Assembly: GCA_031262065.1 (NCBI GenBank)
Contig: JAISIK010000014.1
Coordinates: 1-39,296 of the forward strand
Origin: Oscillospiraceae bacterium
GTDB lineage: Bacteria > Bacillota > Clostridia > Oscillospirales > Oscillospiraceae
Direction: 5' to 3'
Length of the DNA: 39,296 bases
Shown: one piece after another, positions 30,860 to 38,288 of the stretch
Position numbering within the stretch: the first letter of the stretch is position 1
Layout: each line of letters opens with the position of its first letter
The notes under the pieces: model-generated
Seen by the model: only the letters and a program-made list of their open reading frames with translations
Told to the model about the DNA's origin: nothing
The model's database searches: none
Made by a program: the position numbers and the translations under genes

Positions 30860-32167
30860 ATGGAACGCTACTACCAGCCCGAAATTGAAACCGCATCGCC
30901 GGAAGAAATTGCAGCCATACAGAGCGAGAACCTCCTTCGCACGGTGAAGCGGGTGTACGAAAACGTCCCCTTTTACCGCGAAAAGATGGATAAGGCGGGC
31001 GTCCGCCCGGAGGATATTCGCTCTGCGAAAGACCTCTACAAGCTGCCCTTCAGCTACAAGCAGGATTTGCGCGATACCTATCCCTACGGGCTCTTTGCAA
31101 CGCCGTTGAAGGATGTTGTGCGCCTGCATGCCTCAAGCGGCACGACGGGCAAGCAGATTGTCGCAGGCTACACAAGAAAGGACTTGGATATCTGGGCGGA
31201 GTGCTGCGCGCGCGCACTGACTGCCGCAGGATGCACCCAAGAAGATATTGTTCACGTTGCCTACGGCTACGGCCTGTTTACAGGCGGACTCGGCGCAGAC
31301 GGCGGCGGACTTCGTATCGGCGCAATGACCGTGCCGGTCTCGAGCGGCAATACGCAGCGGCAGGTCACGATTTTGAAGGACTTCGGCTCGACGATTCTCT
31401 GCTGCACGCCGTCTTATGCGATGCATATTGCGGAAGTTCTGTACGAAAGCGGCTACACAAAGGACGATATTTCGCTCAAAGCGGGCGTATTCGGCGCAGA
31501 GCCGTGGACTAACGAGATGCGACGGGTGATTGAGGATAAGCTCGGTATCAAGGCATATGATATCTACGGGCTCACCGAGGTTATGGGTCCGGGCGTGAGC
31601 TTTGAGTGCTGCGAGCAGACCGGTATGCACATCAACGAGGATCACTTTATCGTAGAGGTTATCAACCCCGATACGGGCGAGGTTCTCCCGGACGATACGC
31701 AGGGCGAGCTTGTCTTTACCTGCATCACGAAGGAAGCCTTCCCCATTTTGCGCTATCGCACCCGCGACATCGGCGTAATCACGCGCAAAAAGTGCTCCTG
31801 TGGCAGAACGCTTGCAAAAATGACCAAGCCGCGCGGACGCACCGATGATATGCTCATCATTCGCGGCGTAAATGTATTCCCCTCGCAGATTGAAACGGTA
31901 CTGCTCGACGAGGGCTACACCGCCAACTACCTGATTCTTGTTGACCGCGTGAATAACACCGACACCATGGAGGTGCAGGTGGAAATCAGCAGCGAGCAGT
32001 TCTCCGATACGGTTAAAGAACTGGCGAAGCGCGAGAAGAAGCTGGCGGAGGCACTCAAATCCCTCTTGGGCGTGAGCGCAAAGGTTCGCCTGCTTGAGCC
32101 GAATTCCATTGCGCGTTCCGTAGGCAAAGCTGTTCGTGTTGTAGACAAGCGCAAGCTATTGGATTAA
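30860..32167 (+). CDS. Phenylacetate-CoA ligase family protein (PaaK-like)
   Basis: A 435-aa AMP-forming ligase of the PaaK family: N-terminal NVPFYREKMDKAG, LHASSGTTGKQIVAGYT (P-loop, 90-105), VAYGYGLFTGGLGADGG, IYGLTEVMGPGVSFEC, YRTRDIG and the C-terminal RGVNVFPSQIE. It converts an arylacetate (phenyl-, hydroxyphenyl- or indoleacetate), ATP and CoA to the CoA ester. With IorAB it can make arylpyruvate from an external aryl acid. It starts 21 bases after iorB. Confidence 0.94.
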   Translation: MERYYQPEIETASPEEIAAIQSENLLRTVKRVYENVPFYREKMDKAGVRPEDIRSAKDLYKLPFSYKQDLRDTYPYGLFATPLKDVVRLHASSGTTGKQIVAGYTRKDLDIWAECCARALTAAGCTQEDIVHVAYGYGLFTGGLGADGGGLRIGAMTVPVSSGNTQRQVTILKDFGSTILCCTPSYAMHIAEVLYESGYTKDDISLKAGVFGAEPWTNEMRRVIEDKLGIKAYDIYGLTEVMGPGVSFECCEQTGMHINEDHFIVEVINPDTGEVLPDDTQGELVFTCITKEAFPILRYRTRDIGVITRKKCSCGRTLAKMTKPRGRTDDMLIIRGVNVFPSQIETVLLDEGYTANYLILVDRVNNTDTMEVQVEISSEQFSDTVKELAKREKKLAEALKSLLGVSAKVRLLEPNSIARSVGKAVRVVDKRKLLD

Positions 32168-32178
32168 GGAGGCAGACT

Positions 32179-32607
32179 ATGGTACAGCAATTATCTGTTT
32201 TTTTGCAGAACGAGCCGGGGAAGATTGCGGCAGTCACGCAGGCGCTCTACGAAAACGGCATTGACATTCGCGCACTGTCCATTGCAGATACCACGGATTT
32301 CGGCATTTTGCGGATGCTCGTCAACGACATTGCAAAGGCAAAGGCTGCGCTTATCGCGCAGGACTGCGTCACGCGTATGACAGAGGTGGTCGTCGTCGCC
32401 GTGCCGGATGCGCCCGGCGGGCTTGCTAAGGTGCTGACGCTGATGGCTGACGCGCAGATTGATATCGAGTATATGTATTCTCTTAACGACCGCGGCGCGG
32501 ATACCGCCTATATGGTTTTCCGCGTGTCCGACGAGGCGCGGCTTCTAACCTTGCTTGCAGAAAATGCTATGGGCACAGTTTCGGCACAGGAGCTGGGACT
32601 GCAATAA
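32179..32607 (+). CDS. Tandem ACT-domain protein
   Basis: A 142-aa protein made of two ACT domains. The first is LSVFLQNEPGKIAAVTQALYE...DIRALSIADTTDFGILRM and the second begins VVVVAVPDAPGGLAKVLTLMADAQIDIEYMY. ACT domains bind amino acids to control enzymes. Stand-alone copies next to PaaK and IorAB occur in bacteria and archaea. It likely senses the aromatic amino acid product and adjusts the ligase or oxidoreductase (inference). It starts 11 bases after the ligase gene. Confidence 0.9.
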   Translation: MVQQLSVFLQNEPGKIAAVTQALYENGIDIRALSIADTTDFGILRMLVNDIAKAKAALIAQDCVTRMTEVVVVAVPDAPGGLAKVLTLMADAQIDIEYMYSLNDRGADTAYMVFRVSDEARLLTLLAENAMGTVSAQELGLQ

Positions 32608-32634
32608 ATAAACATTAGAATCGAGGAACGCAAG

Positions 32635-33801
32635 ATGCAGGAACTTAGCGCAACCGCGCAATATTTTACAGACTCCGTCATTCGCCGCATGACGCGCATA
32701 GCCATCGGCTGCGGCGCTATCAATTTGGCGCAGGGCTTCCCGGATTTCGACCCGCCGAAAGCGCTTACCGATCGCTTATCGGAAGTCAGCGCCATCGGAC
32801 CGCACCAATATCCCATCACCATGGGCGCGCCGAACTTCCGCAGAGCCTTGGCGCAAAAATGCGGGCGCTTTATGGGGCGCAGCATCGACCCGGAAAACGA
32901 AGTAGTCGTCACCATCGGCTCAACGGAGGCAATGGTGGATACGCTCTTTGCCCTGACCAACCCCGGCGATAAGATTATCATGTTCTCGCCGTACTTTGAA
33001 AACTACCGCGCGCAGACATTGCTTGTCGGCTGCGAGCCGATTTTCGTGCCGCTTGTGCCGCCGACCTTCCGCTTCGATGCAAACGTGCTCGAGGACGCCT
33101 TCAAGCAGGGCGCAAAAGCGATTTTAATTTGCAATCCGTCGAACCCGAGCGGCAAAGTCTTCACCCGCGCGGAGCTGGAGCTGATTGCAAAGCTCGCCGT
33201 GCAGTACGACACCTATGTGATTATGGACGAGGTCTATGAGCATATTGTCTATGCGCCGCATGAGCATGTTTACATGAACGCACTGCCCGGCATGTGGGAG
33301 AGAACCGTCTCCTGCAGCTCCTTGTCGAAAACCTATTCCATTACCGGCTGGCGCATCGGCTACGCCATTGCGCCGAAGTATTTGATGGATAAAATCAAGC
33401 AATATCACGATTTTAACACCGTCGGCGCTGCCTCTCCGCTGATGGAAGCTGCGGTTGTGGGGCTGGAAATGCCCGATAGCTATTACGAGGAATTCGGGGC
33501 ACACTATGCGCATATGAAGCAAGTCTTTACAAAGGGGCTTGACGATATCGGCATTGCCTATACCGACCCGCAGGGCGCCTATTTTGTTCTTGCCGATATT
33601 CGCAACTTTATGAAAAAGGGACAAGACGACGTCGCATTCTGCGAAGAAATGGCAAAAACCGTCGGCGTTGCTTGCGTACCCGGCTCGTCCTTCTTTAAGG
33701 AGGATGTTCCCAGTATTGTGCGTATGCACTTTGCGAAAAAGGACGACACGCTCTATGAAGCGCTCAATCGTTTGGCGGATATGAAGGCGAAATTGGCATA
33801 A
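32635..33801 (+). CDS. PLP-dependent aminotransferase, class I/II
   Basis: A 388-aa fold-type I aminotransferase: INLAQGFPDFDPP, GSTEAM, ILICNPSNPSGKV (Asn167 region), IMDEVYEH (Asp198, Tyr201), SSLSKTYSITGWRIGYA with PLP-binding Lys232 and Arg240. The closest types by eye are aspartate/aromatic aminotransferases and kynurenine aminotransferase-like enzymes. In the operon it should interconvert arylpyruvates and aromatic amino acids, closing the route aryl acid to aryl-CoA to arylpyruvate to amino acid. Last gene of the T-box operon. Confidence 0.93.
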   Translation: MQELSATAQYFTDSVIRRMTRIAIGCGAINLAQGFPDFDPPKALTDRLSEVSAIGPHQYPITMGAPNFRRALAQKCGRFMGRSIDPENEVVVTIGSTEAMVDTLFALTNPGDKIIMFSPYFENYRAQTLLVGCEPIFVPLVPPTFRFDANVLEDAFKQGAKAILICNPSNPSGKVFTRAELELIAKLAVQYDTYVIMDEVYEHIVYAPHEHVYMNALPGMWERTVSCSSLSKTYSITGWRIGYAIAPKYLMDKIKQYHDFNTVGAASPLMEAAVVGLEMPDSYYEEFGAHYAHMKQVFTKGLDDIGIAYTDPQGAYFVLADIRNFMKKGQDDVAFCEEMAKTVGVACVPGSSFFKEDVPSIVRMHFAKKDDTLYEALNRLADMKAKLA

Positions 33802-33824
33802 GAATTGAAAAGTCCTGACATACT

Positions 33825-33973
33825 AGAGTCTGTTCACACTATCCGAATGGTGCAGATTTTGTGTGGATTTTTCGTTGTACAAGCTGTGGTTTGTCCACTG
33901 CAAGATTCGACAACGAGGTACAGCGGGAAATACGCCAAAAGATGCGCTATGAGCGTTCGTGTGAACAGGCTCT
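33825..33973. mobile_element. MITE-like element, 149 bp
   Basis: The ends AGAGTCTGTTCACAC (33825-33839) and GTGTGAACAGGCTCT (33959-33973) are inverted repeats with one mismatch. The left end including CTAG recurs at 14147-14179. The inside has no ORF. No clear target duplication is seen. It sits between the T-box operon and a lipoprotein gene. Confidence 0.72.
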
Positions 33974-34013
33974 TGCATTCCTGTAGGAATACGAACTATG
34001 TGAGGTAATACAA

Positions 34014-34775
34014 ATGAAAAAGACCATCGCGCTCCTGCTTTCCTTGTGCATCGTCTTTACGCTCTGCGCTTGCGGCAGCAAAACCGACGCCCCAAAGCCC
34101 TCGGATTCGCCAAACAGTTCTCCCACCGACGAGCTATCCCTGCCCACTTCCGAAGAAGCGCAGGCTACCGAACCTTACGAGGTTACGTATAGCGCAGCGA
34201 ATTCTTGGGCTGCGGTCGGCGGCGGCTTTTGGGTGCAAACGATTATTGAAGTTACGAATACCGGCAGTGAGCCGCTCTATCTTTCCGCAGGCTCGTATGA
34301 TTTGGAGTCAGCTGACGGCACGCTCTTAGAGGCGCGATCCTTGGTCAGCGTTTACCCCGACGTCATTAATCCCGGGGAAAAGGCGTATTACAATGAGGCG
34401 TTCACAACGCAAAGCGACCCCGGCGCGGATGCGGGGATTGTTCCGCATTTAAGCATTCAGCGCGCTACGGTTGGCGTAATTCGTTACCCTGTTTCCGAGG
34501 TTTCGATACGCGATAAGCAGTACGGCGGCGTAGAGGCAATCGGGCGCGTGACGAACGACGGCGAAACGAACGAAAGCATGCTCTATGTCGCTGTCGTCAT
34601 GTTTGACGCAAGCGACAAGCCGCTGGGCGTACTGTTTACCATTCTCACAGACGAGGTTGCTGCGGGCGAAACCGTCGGCTTTACGGCAAATGCCCTCGTA
34701 CTTCCCGACGATTTTCAGGCAGCATCGGTCGCTCGTTTTGAAACCTACGCCTACCCGCTGCAAATGCAATTCTGA
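34014..34775 (+). CDS. Secreted lipoprotein of unknown function
   Basis: A 253-aa protein with a lipoprotein signal (LLLSLCIVFTLCACGSK, Cys20 anchor) and a Ser/Pro/Asp-rich linker. It is followed by two beta-rich regions: WVQTIIEVTNTGSEPLYLSAG and GGVEAIGRVTNDGETNESMLYVAVVMFD, patterns seen in FxLYD/DUF4352-type Ig-like domains of Firmicute lipoproteins. It lies alone between the MITE-like element and a strong hairpin. GAGGTAA precedes ATG 34014; no clear promoter was found. Confidence 0.82.
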   Translation: MKKTIALLLSLCIVFTLCACGSKTDAPKPSDSPNSSPTDELSLPTSEEAQATEPYEVTYSAANSWAAVGGGFWVQTIIEVTNTGSEPLYLSAGSYDLESADGTLLEARSLVSVYPDVINPGEKAYYNEAFTTQSDPGADAGIVPHLSIQRATVGVIRYPVSEVSIRDKQYGGVEAIGRVTNDGETNESMLYVAVVMFDASDKPLGVLFTILTDEVAAGETVGFTANALVLPDDFQAASVARFETYAYPLQMQF

Positions 34776-34778
34776 AAA

Positions 34779-34820
34779 TGCCCTTCCCGCAAAATCGCCT
34801 GATTTTGCGGGAAGGGCATA
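34779..34820. terminator. Long terminator hairpin between converging genes
   Basis: A perfect 19-bp stem (34779-34797 with 34802-34820), loop GCCT, containing GCCCTTCCCGC. It separates the lipoprotein (plus) from the regulator gene (minus). The T tract is weak, but the stem is very stable. Confidence 0.8.
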
Positions 34821-34836
34821 TACTATCGGAAAAGCA

Positions 34837-35421
34837 TTACACGCGCATGGAAAAAAGTCCGTCTTTGCAGCAATACCAGAAGAGCACGCCATGCCCTTGC
34901 CGAGGAATGCGGCATTGCAGATTCCATTCGGGGTACTGCTTAATCAGCGTTAGCCTATCTGAAGTCAAATAGGCAACAAAGGAAATATAGTGCGCTTTCG
35001 TCATAGGATGATTGCTTGTGATATACCACTCTTCCTCTACTATCTCAACAAGCAGACTTTGCGATTCGCTCGTCTTTTGTGGGCGCAGAGGCGAAAGTAT
35101 CCTGCCGCAACAGGAAATTTGTGCTTCTCCTGCGGACGTGCAGACATTCCCGCATTGTGGGCAAACATGGAAGTTCGTTTTTTTCATATTCCCTCCGCAA
35201 ATACTGTTTTCAGGCATGACCCCGTCAAGCAAAGTATCCGGAGAAACACCCAGCGCTTCGCAAAGCGCAGCAATACTGCCGATATCCGGCAAGCCCGCGC
35301 CGCACTCCCATTTGGAGATCGTTTTTTCACTCACGAACAGTATTTGCGCCAACTGCAGCTGGGACAGACCGCGCTCTTTGCGAAGGCTGCGAATCAACTG
35401 ACCGATATTTGTTTTGTCCAT
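34837..35421 (-). CDS. XRE regulator with zinc-ribbon and desulfoferrodoxin-like tail
   Basis: A 194-aa protein. Residues 1-65 are an XRE helix-turn-helix (IGQLIRSLRKERGLSQLQLA, VSEKTISKWECGAGLPD). CPQCGNVCTSAG and SCCGRILSPL form a cysteine-rich module. SNHPMTKAHYISFVAYL resembles the iron-binding HPMTxxHYI motif of superoxide reductase/desulfoferrodoxin. ATG 35421 follows GAGGTGA; upstream residues of the frame are not family-like. It may sense redox or iron state and autoregulate through the palindrome at 35472-35486 (inference). Confidence 0.85.
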   Translation of the reverse strand: MDKTNIGQLIRSLRKERGLSQLQLAQILFVSEKTISKWECGAGLPDIGSIAALCEALGVSPDTLLDGVMPENSICGGNMKKTNFHVCPQCGNVCTSAGEAQISCCGRILSPLRPQKTSESQSLLVEIVEEEWYITSNHPMTKAHYISFVAYLTSDRLTLIKQYPEWNLQCRIPRQGHGVLFWYCCKDGLFSMRV

Positions 35422-35442
35422 ACGACAATCACCTCGGGATTC

Positions 35443-35471
35443 AGTGTACCAAATTATTTTTGAAAACACAA
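35443..35471 (-). promoter_or_regulatory. Sigma-A promoter of the XRE/desulfoferrodoxin-like regulator
   Basis: On the minus strand, TTGTGT (35466-35471) and TACACT (35443-35448) with a 17-base spacer. Confidence 0.6.
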
Positions 35472-35486
35472 TCTACGCAGCGTAGA
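35472..35486. promoter_or_regulatory. Palindromic operator candidate
   Basis: TCTACGC-A-GCGTAGA, a perfect 7+1+7 inverted repeat directly upstream of the -35 box of the regulator promoter and 30 bases from the SASP promoter on the other side. Confidence 0.55.
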
Positions 35487-35515
35487 GTCCTATTCATTTT
35501 TTAGAGAAATACCCT

Positions 35516-35543
35516 TGAATTACCTGTTTGCTTTTCGCATATT
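35516..35543 (+). promoter_or_regulatory. Sigma-G-like promoter of the SASP gene
   Basis: TGAATT (35516-35521) and CATATT (35538-35543) with a 16-base spacer resemble the forespore sigma-G consensus (TGAATA / CATACTA). SASP genes are classic sigma-G targets. Confidence 0.55.
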
Positions 35544-35609
35544 CGATATTTTTCGGGCAAAGCTATGTTTGCGGTACCCAAAAAAACATCTTTAAGGAGA
35601 TACGAAAAA

Positions 35610-35804
35610 ATGAAGAGCAGCAACAGTATTAACGTTCCCGAATCCCGTCAGGCAATGGACAAGTTCAAGATGGAAGCCGCCAGCGAAGTCGGCGTCAGCT
35701 TGAAGGACGGTTACAACGGCGACCTGACCTCCCGCGAGGCAGGCAGCGTTGGCGGCCAGATGGTCAAGAAGATGATCGAAGCGTACGAGCGCAACATGAA
35801 GTAA
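35610..35804 (+). CDS. Alpha/beta-type small acid-soluble spore protein
   Basis: A 64-aa protein that coats spore DNA and protects it from UV and heat. It has the signatures FKMEAASEVGVSL, including the GPR protease cleavage region, and GYNGDLTSREAGSVGGQMVKKM. ATG 35610 follows AAGGAGA; a longer frame from 35565 lacks a ribosome binding site and family-like residues. Confidence 0.95.
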   Translation: MKSSNSINVPESRQAMDKFKMEAASEVGVSLKDGYNGDLTSREAGSVGGQMVKKMIEAYERNMK

Positions 35805-35815
35805 GACCCCTTTGC

Positions 35816-35848
35816 AAGAGCGGATTCGGTTATGCCGAATCCGCTCTT
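35816..35848 (+). terminator. Terminator of the SASP gene
   Basis: AAGAGCGGATTCGG-TTATG-CCGAATCCGCTCTT, a 14-bp perfect stem followed by ATTATTG. Confidence 0.88.
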
Positions 35849-35865
35849 ATTATTGCGCCGCAAGG

Positions 35866-35894
35866 TTTACATTATTGCCCAAATGGTGTAGAAT
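35866..35894 (+). promoter_or_regulatory. Sigma-A promoter of the LCP gene
   Basis: TTTACA (35866-35871) and TAGAAT (35889-35894) with a 17-base spacer. Confidence 0.7.
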
Positions 35895-35923
35895 GTGAGA
35901 AGTTCGCGGAAAGGAGCAGGCAG

Positions 35924-37132
35924 ATGAGCAAAAAACCGTTTGATTTTGACAAAGAAGACGACGACTTTCTTAACGACCCTTACGAAAAGGGATTTTCCGA
36001 TAAATTGTACTTGGACGAAGAATACGAAGAGGAAGGTTTTTCGCAAGCGCCGCCCGCGCCGGCTATTCGCGCATATAACGCCGATTTCAACCCGCCGCAA
36101 CCGCGCCGCCAAGCACCGCGAAAGGACGCCGCGTACGACCCAAGACCTTACGAGGAATTTGAAGACGAAGAAACGGAAGATGACGATGAGCAAGACGCGC
36201 CTCCTCCGAAAAAGAGAAAGAAAAAGCACGGCTTTTTTCGGAAACTTCTGAAAGTCCTTCTTGTATTTCTTATTCTCTTCGCGCTGCTGATTGCGGCACT
36301 TCTTATCTTTGCTCAGCAGCCGACGGCGGACGACAGCCACAGCCTCGGCGCGCGGAAATCGGGAGTTTCTACGATTCTTGTTGTGGGTACGGACAAGGGC
36401 GGCAGTCTCACCGATACGATTATGCTGATGAATTTCAACCGCAGCGAGAAGCGCATCAGCGTCATGAGCATTCCCCGCGATACAAAGGTCAATTCCAAAT
36501 ACACCCCGCATAAAATCAACGGCGCGTACGGCGCAAACGGCAAGGGCGCGGAGGGCATGGATTCCCTGATGACCTACGTCAGCCACTGCGTGGGATTCTA
36601 CCCGGACGGCTATATTTTGGTCGAGCTGGACGTGTTTCTGGATCTTGTAAACCTGATGGGCAATGTCGAATTCGACGTGCCGCAGAATATGTACTACGAA
36701 GACCCGGCGCAGGGGCTTTCCATCGCACTCGAATCGGGATTGCAGAAGCTCAATGCCGTGCAGGCAATGGGGCTGGTTCGCTTCCGTTCGGGCTACTCTG
36801 CTGCCGACTTGCGCCGTGTGGAGGTGCAGCGTGATTTTGTCGCGGCTGCCTTTGATCAGTGGGCAAGCGTTAAAAACGTCTGGAAGCTGCCCTCTGCCGC
36901 AATCATGCTCTCTAAGAACTCGCAGAGCGATATGAATATCCGCAATCTTTCGTGGCTGGCGATGTCGGCAGCCATTTGCGGCACAGACGATATGCAGATG
37001 ATGACGATCCCTTACTACATGGATTCGGGTGGGTATGTTCTTGTCGATTCCTCTGTGCTTGATGTGGTCAATGCCTATTTCAATCCCTACGAGCGCGATA
37101 TTACGATGGACGACCTGTATCTGGCGCGTTAG
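35924..37132 (+). CDS. LytR-CpsA-Psr (LCP) family cell-wall ligase
   Basis: A 402-aa protein: a long cytosolic tail rich in Asp, Glu and Pro (1-95), a basic stretch KKRKKK, one transmembrane helix (108-130) and the extracellular LCP domain with ILVVGTDKGGSLTDTIMLM, MSIPRDTKV, KINGAYG and VRFRSGYSAADLRRVEVQR. LCP enzymes attach teichoic acids or polysaccharides from undecaprenyl carriers to peptidoglycan. The acidic tail of nearly 100 residues is unusually long and may be a phosphorylation or protein-contact region. Confidence 0.92.
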   Translation: MSKKPFDFDKEDDDFLNDPYEKGFSDKLYLDEEYEEEGFSQAPPAPAIRAYNADFNPPQPRRQAPRKDAAYDPRPYEEFEDEETEDDDEQDAPPPKKRKKKHGFFRKLLKVLLVFLILFALLIAALLIFAQQPTADDSHSLGARKSGVSTILVVGTDKGGSLTDTIMLMNFNRSEKRISVMSIPRDTKVNSKYTPHKINGAYGANGKGAEGMDSLMTYVSHCVGFYPDGYILVELDVFLDLVNLMGNVEFDVPQNMYYEDPAQGLSIALESGLQKLNAVQAMGLVRFRSGYSAADLRRVEVQRDFVAAAFDQWASVKNVWKLPSAAIMLSKNSQSDMNIRNLSWLAMSAAICGTDDMQMMTIPYYMDSGGYVLVDSSVLDVVNAYFNPYERDITMDDLYLAR

Positions 37133-37149
37133 GGAATTTGGAGGACGAA

Positions 37150-38091
37150 ATGCGAAACATACTTGTGCTGTGCGCAGAACAAATCCCGCAGCTTCTCAGA
37201 GAGGCTGCGGGCGATAGCTTTACCATCAGCACTGCGCCGAAAGACCCGTCTGCCCGCAATGCCGCGCTGCGCGAAGCGGAGATTATCATCGGCGAGCCGA
37301 CCTTCGAAGAACTGCAAATTGCGAAGAAGCTCCGCTGGGTGCAGGCTACGTGGGCGGGCGTGGAGCGGTATACGCAAGGAGAGTTTCCGCGCGGCGTGCA
37401 GCTCACAAGCGCAGCGGGCGCTTTTGGGCAGACCATCGCAGAGCACGCGCTTGCAATGCTGCTGAGTCTGTGCCGCAGACTGCCGACCTATTGCCGCAAG
37501 AGCGATTGGCGCGATGCAGGCTGCGAAATCCCGCTCTTCGGCGCAAAGGCGCTGGTCTTCGGCGCGGGGGATATCGGCACGTATATTGCCCGCCTTCTCA
37601 AAGCCTTTGGGGTGAAAACAATCGGCGTTTGCCGCAATACTGCGCGCAGCTTGCCGAATTTTGATTCTCTTTGTACATTGTTTGATGCTGACAAGTTTCT
37701 TCCGACTGCGGATTTTCTTCTTTGCGCCCTGCCGCATACGAAGGAGACTTTGGGCTATTTCAGCGCAGAGCGCTTGGGAAGAGTAAAAAGCGGCGCGCTG
37801 CTTGTGAATGTCGGCAGGGGAAGCCTGATTGATACCGATGCGCTGGTAAAAAGCCTTGAAAACGGGAGATTGGCAGGCGCGGGATTGGACGTTGTAAACC
37901 CTGAGCCGCTTCCTGCCCGGCACCCGCTTTGGCAGATGCCGAACGTGATTATTACGCCGCACGTGGCGGGAATCGGATTCGGGCATTTACCCCGCACAGA
38001 GGAGCGAATCTGGCAGATTTGCAGCGAAAATATCACCCGCTACAAAAACGGCGAGCAACTTCGCAACGCTGTTTACACGCAAGGGGAGTAG
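37150..38091 (+). CDS. D-isomer specific 2-hydroxyacid dehydrogenase
   Basis: A 313-aa NAD(P)-dependent dehydrogenase. The Rossmann motif VFGAGDIGTYIARLLKAFG (137-154), LVNVGRGSLIDTDAL, the substrate-side EPLPARHPLWQMPN and the catalytic His in IITPHVAG mark the family. The substrate is unknown; glyoxylate/hydroxypyruvate or 2-oxoacids are usual. GGAGG at 37140-37144 supports ATG 37150 over the TTG at 37138. It follows the LCP gene by 17 bases and may be cotranscribed. Confidence 0.9.
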   Translation: MRNILVLCAEQIPQLLREAAGDSFTISTAPKDPSARNAALREAEIIIGEPTFEELQIAKKLRWVQATWAGVERYTQGEFPRGVQLTSAAGAFGQTIAEHALAMLLSLCRRLPTYCRKSDWRDAGCEIPLFGAKALVFGAGDIGTYIARLLKAFGVKTIGVCRNTARSLPNFDSLCTLFDADKFLPTADFLLCALPHTKETLGYFSAERLGRVKSGALLVNVGRGSLIDTDALVKSLENGRLAGAGLDVVNPEPLPARHPLWQMPNVIITPHVAGIGFGHLPRTEERIWQICSENITRYKNGEQLRNAVYTQGE

Positions 38092-38134
38092 TATTGGTCT
38101 GTTTTTATCGATACGTGTGCATCTGTCTTTGCAG

Positions 38135-38162
38135 GGCGGACATTCGCAATTTTTTGTCCGCC
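38135..38162 (+). terminator. Possible terminator after the dehydrogenase
   Basis: GGCGGACA pairs with TGTCCGCC across a 12-base loop containing TTTTT. No U tract follows the stem, so termination is uncertain. Confidence 0.45.
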
Positions 38163-38167
38163 AAATT

Positions 38168-38189
38168 CGAATATTTAGTTGAATATTCG
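38168..38189. promoter_or_regulatory. Inverted-repeat operator candidate at the nfnA promoter
   Basis: CGAATATT-N6-AATATTCG is a perfect 8-bp inverted repeat overlapping the -35 box (38179-38184), a good position for a repressor. The factor is unknown. Confidence 0.55.
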
Positions 38190-38206
38190 GTATAGTATGC
38201 TATAAT
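38179..38206 (+). promoter_or_regulatory. Sigma-A promoter of nfnAB
   Basis: TTGAAT (38179-38184) and TATAAT (38201-38206) with a 16-base spacer, about 80 bases before nfnA. Confidence 0.75.
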
Positions 38207-38288
38207 AGCTCCGAAACGGCTACTATACATATAGAATTTTCCGGATGAAATTATGAGGGAGCAAACCCTCGCTGAAAGGATGTAACGC

